The notes below the pieces were generated by a model. The model was not told the origin of the DNA. It did no database searches and saw only the letters and a program-made list of their open reading frames with translations. DNA of 18,764 bases from CAZIPZ01 sp964541075 (lineage in GTDB: Bacteria > Acidobacteriota > Terriglobia > 20CM-2-55-15), in assembly GCA_964541075.1 (NCBI GenBank), contig CAZIPZ010000067.1:1-18764 (forward strand). Reading direction: 5' to 3'. Below are positions 15,273 to 18,764 of this stretch, piece after piece (the first letter of the stretch is position 1; the number at the start of each line of letters is the position of its first letter). Both the position numbers and the translations under genes were made by a program.

Positions 15273-16084
15273 AATGTTTCGTAACAGGATCGACGGGATT
15301 TATCGGCCGGCGTCTCGTTGAAGGATTAACGGCGGCAGGGCACGCGGTGCTACGCGACCTGAGTGGCGCCGAAGCACTGTTTCACTATGCGTGGACGACA
15401 ACGCCGGCTTCGTCGCATGAACGCTGGGTGGACGACATCGAGACGAATCTGATCGGGAGCGGTCGCCTTTTTAGAGACGCCGTGAAAGCCGGCGTCCGTC
15501 ACATCGTATTCCCCTCCTCAGGAGGGACCGTGTATGGAATCGCCAAACAGGTTCCCATACCCGAGGACCATCCAACCGATCCCATCTCCGCGCACGGCGT
15601 GGTGAAGCTCTCGGTCGAAAAGCATCTCCAGCTCTTGCATCATGAACTCGGCGTCGGTTACACGATTTTGCGCTATTCGAACGCATACGGTCCGGGCCAG
15701 CGCGTCAAAGGCGCGCAAGGAGCGGTGGCTGCCTTTGCGCAGAAGATTCTAGCGGGCGAACCGATTTCCATTTGGGGTGACGGCCTGGTGGTGCGCGACT
15801 TCATCCATGTTCAGGACATCGTTCGCGCCACCGTTCAGTGTCTTGTGAAGGAAAGCGCTCTGAATCAGGTGATCAACGTTGGAACAGGCGTCGGCACGTC
15901 GCTGCGGGAGCTCATCGTGGCGATTGAACGGGCGTCCGGCCGGAAGGCGCGCGTGGAAAACCTGCCGCCACGGGTGTTCGACCTCCCAATCAATGTTCTT
16001 GACGTTGCAAAGGCGCGGCGGCTGCTGGATTGGAGTCCTGCCATTTCCCTGGACGAAGGGTTGGCCACGGTTCTCCAGGCTTGA
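15269..16084 (+). CDS. Short NAD-dependent epimerase/dehydratase lacking the catalytic Tyr
   Basis: The 271-residue protein belongs to the extended SDR sugar-nucleotide epimerase/dehydratase family: GSTGFIG (7-13) for NAD, SSGGTVYG (83-90), PIPEDHPTDPIS (96-107), YTILRYSNAYGPGQ (131-144) and FIHVQDI (178-184). Two things are odd. The YxxxK catalytic pair reads His109-Gly-Val-Val-Lys113, so the Tyr is replaced by His. The usual 25-35 residues between the first beta-alpha-beta unit (AGHAVLRDL) and the strand before the NAD-contact region (GAEALFHYAWTT) are missing, although the frame is intact. Relatives are about 300 residues. Either it is an altered or degenerate enzyme or it has a different role. 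The start is ATG 15269, overlapping the lyase stop as ATGA; a longer frame from 15212 lies inside the lyase gene. Confidence 0.85.
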   Translation: MKCFVTGSTGFIGRRLVEGLTAAGHAVLRDLSGAEALFHYAWTTTPASSHERWVDDIETNLIGSGRLFRDAVKAGVRHIVFPSSGGTVYGIAKQVPIPEDHPTDPISAHGVVKLSVEKHLQLLHHELGVGYTILRYSNAYGPGQRVKGAQGAVAAFAQKILAGEPISIWGDGLVVRDFIHVQDIVRATVQCLVKESALNQVINVGTGVGTSLRELIVAIERASGRKARVENLPPRVFDLPINVLDVAKARRLLDWSPAISLDEGLATVLQA

Positions 16085-16088
16085 GGAA
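16083..16088 (+). promoter_or_regulatory. Ribosome binding site for asnB-like gene
   Basis: GAGGAA lies 9 nt before ATG 16098 and overlaps the epimerase stop codon. It fixes the start at MCGIAG, as required for the N-terminal Cys nucleophile, and not at the much longer frame that begins inside the epimerase gene. Confidence 0.6.
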
Positions 16089-16097
16089 CGCATAACC

Positions 16098-17948
16098 ATG
16101 TGCGGCATAGCCGGAATCTATCGTTTTGATGGAGCGCGTGTGAATCCGGATGCGCTCGTTCCCATGGTTGGGCGCATGCATCATCGTGGTCCGGATGACG
16201 AAGGCTTCCATTGCGAAGGGCGTATAGGCCTGGGCATGCGTCGCCTTTCGATAATCGATGTTGCCGGCGGACGGCAGCCGATTTCGAATGAAGACGGCGC
16301 CATCTGGGTGGTGATGAACGGCGAGATTTACAACTATGTGGAGCTTCGCCGCGAGCTTGAGGCGAAGGGGCATCGATTTCGCACGTCTTCGGATACCGAA
16401 ACCATCGTTCACCTTTACGAGCAAGAGGGAGTGGCCGGAGTCCAGAAGCTGAACGGCATGTTTGCGTTCGCGCTCTACGACGCGCGGAATGAGTCGGTCT
16501 GGATTGTTCGCGACCGGCTTGGCATCAAGCCCCTCTATTACTCATCAAACGGCGAGCGTCTGATATTTGCGTCGGACCTCACGGCGCTAGTTTCGGCTGC
16601 CGGCCATCCGGAGATGGATCGCTCGGCTTTTCTGAAGTACATGGCGCTCGCCTATGTTCCCGAACCGAGGAGCATATATAAAGGAATGCTCAAGCTCGCC
16701 CCGGGACATTGGCTGCTTGCCGGTCGCGATGGATTGAAGATCGAGGCATATTGGCAGGTTCGGCAATTTCAAACCTGGCAGGGCTCGGAAACGGATGCGC
16801 GTGAGCAATTAGTGGAGCTCCTGAAGGATTCGATTCGTCTTCAGCTTCGGAGTGATGTTCCTGTTGGCGTGTTCTTGAGCGGCGGCATCGACAGCAGCAC
16901 GATCGCGGCGATGGCGGCGCAGGAGACTGGGGCGCATCTGCGAACCTTGACGATGAGTTTTGCAGGCAAGACTTCATCCGAGGATGCATCGTTCGCGCGT
17001 CAGGTTGCTAGTCAATATCAGACGGAGCATCGTGAAATGACGGTGTCGGCCGATGACATCGATGGGTGTCTGCAGGAGCTCATACCGCTTGTTGACGAAC
17101 CGATCGCCGATTCCGCGATGATCCCATCGTATTTGCTGGCGAGAGCCGCCCAGCGCGAAGGAATGAAAGTCTTGTTGACGGGCGCCGGCGGCGATGAAAT
17201 TTTTGGGGGATATCGGCGTCATTTCCTTCCTTCAATAGGCAGTCCGCTATGGATAGGAGAGAACCTTCCTCAGCCGTGGCGCGGCGCCGCCGCCGGCCTC
17301 CTTTCCTTATGGAACGACGACTGGGGAATTCAGTCTCGCGATCCACAGATCGCATTCGGAATCCAAACCTCCGGCGCGAGTGTGGCGGCTTGCCTTGAAG
17401 TATTGCGGAAAGATGCCGATCGTTCTGAATTGATCGATAGCTTTCGCATATTTCCCGCGCCGAAGGAGAATGGCGATTCCGGATATGCGTATCGGCGGAT
17501 GCGAAACGACCTTCAGCACTATCTTGCCGGCGACATCTTGCCTCTGCTCGATAAGACAACAATGGCTCGCTCCATCGAGGGCCGCGTGCCTTTATTGGAT
17601 CACCGTCTGGTGGAATTCGCGTTCGCGTTGCCGGAAAAAATCAACTTGCGGGGAACCGAGCCGAAGGGCCTCCTACGGAGTGCACTACGCGGAACTTTAT
17701 CGGAGAATCTCCTTAACCGTTCGAAAGAAGGGTTTAACGCGCCGATCGGCGCATGGGCGATCGGCCGTTTTGCAGATGAAATGGAAATGGAGCTTCTGAG
17801 CTCGCCATTGCCGATCTTTGAGGAACTGCTGGATATGAAGCGGCTGCGGGCGTTGGTTTCCAGAAAAGCCCGCACCATTCAGGCCACCCTGACCCTATAT
17901 AGTTTGTACTTCTTCAGCCGATGGGCGCGCTCACACTCGTTTGCCTGA
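16098..17948 (+). CDS. asnB: Asparagine synthase (glutamine-hydrolysing) family amidotransferase
   Basis: AsnB-type enzymes hydrolyse glutamine in an N-terminal Ntn domain and use ATP in a PP-loop domain to amidate a carboxylate. The 616-residue protein starts MCGIAG, so Cys2 becomes the nucleophile after Met removal. HHRGPDDEG (28-36), RLSIID (49-54) and NGEIYN (74-79) complete the glutaminase site. The synthetase domain has SGGIDSS (261-267) and LTGAGGDEIFGGYRR (360-374). In exopolysaccharide loci such paralogues are thought to amidate uronic acids rather than aspartate, which fits the neighbouring heparinase-like lyase, but this is inference. It begins 13 nt after the epimerase and overlaps the following GT2 gene by 8 nt. 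Confidence 0.92.
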   Translation: MCGIAGIYRFDGARVNPDALVPMVGRMHHRGPDDEGFHCEGRIGLGMRRLSIIDVAGGRQPISNEDGAIWVVMNGEIYNYVELRRELEAKGHRFRTSSDTETIVHLYEQEGVAGVQKLNGMFAFALYDARNESVWIVRDRLGIKPLYYSSNGERLIFASDLTALVSAAGHPEMDRSAFLKYMALAYVPEPRSIYKGMLKLAPGHWLLAGRDGLKIEAYWQVRQFQTWQGSETDAREQLVELLKDSIRLQLRSDVPVGVFLSGGIDSSTIAAMAAQETGAHLRTLTMSFAGKTSSEDASFARQVASQYQTEHREMTVSADDIDGCLQELIPLVDEPIADSAMIPSYLLARAAQREGMKVLLTGAGGDEIFGGYRRHFLPSIGSPLWIGENLPQPWRGAAAGLLSLWNDDWGIQSRDPQIAFGIQTSGASVAACLEVLRKDADRSELIDSFRIFPAPKENGDSGYAYRRMRNDLQHYLAGDILPLLDKTTMARSIEGRVPLLDHRLVEFAFALPEKINLRGTEPKGLLRSALRGTLSENLLNRSKEGFNAPIGAWAIGRFADEMEMELLSSPLPIFEELLDMKRLRALVSRKARTIQATLTLYSLYFFSRWARSHSFA

Positions 17949-18744
17949 CTCGCGCCACATCTCGGTCGTCTGCCCCACCTATAATTCCGCCGCCTTTGTG
18001 ACACGCTGCCTGGAAAGCGTCGTCAATCAAACCATCAAGCCGTTCGAAATAATCATCTCGGACGATGGTTCCTCGGATGACACTGTTGAAGTTGTCCGAA
18101 AGTTTCTCCGTACTCGTCCGCATATCCCGTCAGAGGTGCTTATTAATCCCCATCGCGGCCCGGGAGCCACTCGCAATGCCGGAATCCGCAAAGCAAAAGG
18201 GAATTGGATCGCGTTAATCGACTCAGACGATGCTTGGCGTCCCGAGAAACTCGAGTCGGTTCGGAAGGCGATTGAGGCGCATCCGACCGCGAACTTCATC
18301 GCGCATACCGAACAACATATTCGCAGCGATGGAACGATTCGCCTCCTTGATTACGGCTTTCGCAAATTCAACCCCGATCGTCCCCTCCCCCCCCAGCTCT
18401 ACACCGAAAATCTGTTCCTCACCTCCTCCATTACCTGTTCCCGCGACCTCTTGTTGACGCACGGCCTCTTCGACGAGTCGCTCATGTCCGCTCAAGACTA
18501 CGAGCTATGGCTCCGCCTTTCACCCCATCTGCGAGTGCACTATATAAAGGATGCACTGGGCTATTACTATCACCACGAGCGTGGAATCACGGCGGGCCGG
18601 GTGTGGCCCAGGTGGAAGAATGAGATGCGGGTGAGTTGGCGGCATCGGGAGAAGTCTAATCTGGCTCGAGTCGCGTTTCGAGTTGGGTTTATCACCATGG
18701 TTTTCCTAAAAAATGCGGTTGTGAAGGCGCTTTCTGGAAGGTGA
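17941..18744 (+). CDS. GT2-family glycosyltransferase
   Basis: The 267-residue GT-A protein is an inverting family 2 glycosyltransferase: PTYNSA (12-17), DDGSSDDT (41-48), GPGATRNAGI (73-82), the metal-binding DSDD (94-97) and the catalytic-base region SAQDYELWLRL (183-193). No transmembrane anchor is obvious, although the C-terminus is basic and mildly hydrophobic. The start is TTG 17941: the only in-frame stretch between the previous stop (17890-17892) and that point has no ATG, GTG or TTG. It overlaps asnB by 8 nt and lacks a clear Shine-Dalgarno, so it is probably translationally coupled. A C8 run lies inside the gene (see the repeat entry). Donor and acceptor are unknown. Confidence 0.88.
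   Translation: MPDSRHISVVCPTYNSAAFVTRCLESVVNQTIKPFEIIISDDGSSDDTVEVVRKFLRTRPHIPSEVLINPHRGPGATRNAGIRKAKGNWIALIDSDDAWRPEKLESVRKAIEAHPTANFIAHTEQHIRSDGTIRLLDYGFRKFNPDRPLPPQLYTENLFLTSSITCSRDLLLTHGLFDESLMSAQDYELWLRLSPHLRVHYIKDALGYYYHHERGITAGRVWPRWKNEMRVSWRHREKSNLARVAFRVGFITMVFLKNAVVKALSGR
18387..18394 (+). repeat. C8 homopolymer tract inside the GT2 gene
   Basis: Eight consecutive Cs follow a C4-T run, within the codons for residues 149-151 (Pro-Pro region) of the glycosyltransferase. A one-base slip would shift the frame in the middle of the catalytic domain. Confidence 0.9.
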
Positions 18745-18764
18745 CAGCGCAGCCGAGCTTTTTT
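18727..18764 (+). terminator. Possible terminator cut by the window edge
   Basis: GCGCT (18727-18731) can pair with AGCGC (18746-18750), and T6 is seen at 18759-18764, where the window ends. The T-run is 8 nt beyond the stem and the loop is long, so this is not canonical. The tract may continue outside the window. Confidence 0.2.

Noticed and set aside
15879..16097. N-terminal extension of the asparagine synthase frame into the epimerase gene
   Set aside because: The enzyme needs Cys at position 2 after Met, which fixes the start at 16098. The extension is only the alternative frame of the epimerase gene.
1..18764. Mobile elements, CRISPR arrays, tRNA or rRNA genes
   Set aside because: I saw no transposase or integrase motifs, regularly spaced repeats or structural RNA signatures on reading both strands; small or degenerate elements could still be missed without a search.

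Overview
The window is a compact, single-strand block of surface-glycan genes. Sixteen complete coding regions and one partial one are all on the + strand, and nearly all overlap or abut. Base composition is moderate, slightly GC-rich by eye. I see no rRNA, tRNA, CRISPR array, transposase or integrase. The gene set suggests a bacterium, probably Gram-negative, making nonulosonic (sialic acid-like) sugars and exopolysaccharide. I cannot name a genus from the sequence.

Region 1 (1-9675) is a nonulosonic acid (NulO) module. After a truncated upstream gene come a SAM-methyltransferase-like protein, a surface-carbohydrate GT-B-like protein, NeuB (synthase), a NeuC-type hydrolysing UDP-HexNAc 2-epimerase, NeuA (CMP-NulO synthetase) and a D-2-hydroxyacid dehydrogenase. 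Next is an 828-residue fusion of an SpsF-like nucleotidyltransferase to a second surface-carbohydrate/GT-B-like region. A 63-residue small protein and a DUF115/Maf-like protein follow. Maf proteins are associated with putting NulO sugars on flagellin, so activation and transfer steps may be encoded side by side. NeuC, NeuB and NeuA together are enough for a Neu5Ac-type route from UDP-GlcNAc. Legionaminic-type dehydratase and aminotransferase genes are not seen but could lie upstream.

Region 2 (9668-13447) holds modification and assembly genes: a B12-binding-domain radical SAM protein, an FkbM-type methyltransferase and a GT4 glycosyltransferase. They continue the same overlapping gene chain.

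The only sizeable non-coding gap is 13448-13640 (193 nt). It contains a perfect 10-nt palindrome with flanking inverted repeats and a very short ORF with an excellent ribosome binding site that looks frame-interrupted. It also holds a weak promoter-like sequence. It probably separates two transcription or translation units. No stretch over 300 nt lacks a gene.

Region 3 (13641-18744) looks like an exopolysaccharide module: a heparinase II/III-like lyase, a short NAD-dependent epimerase lacking both the catalytic Tyr and about 30 N-terminal-domain residues, an AsnB-type amidotransferase and a GT2 glycosyltransferase containing a C8 tract. The lyase and amidotransferase would fit a uronic acid-containing glycan, but that is inference. 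No flippase, polymerase or ABC exporter is visible, so the locus probably continues outside the window.
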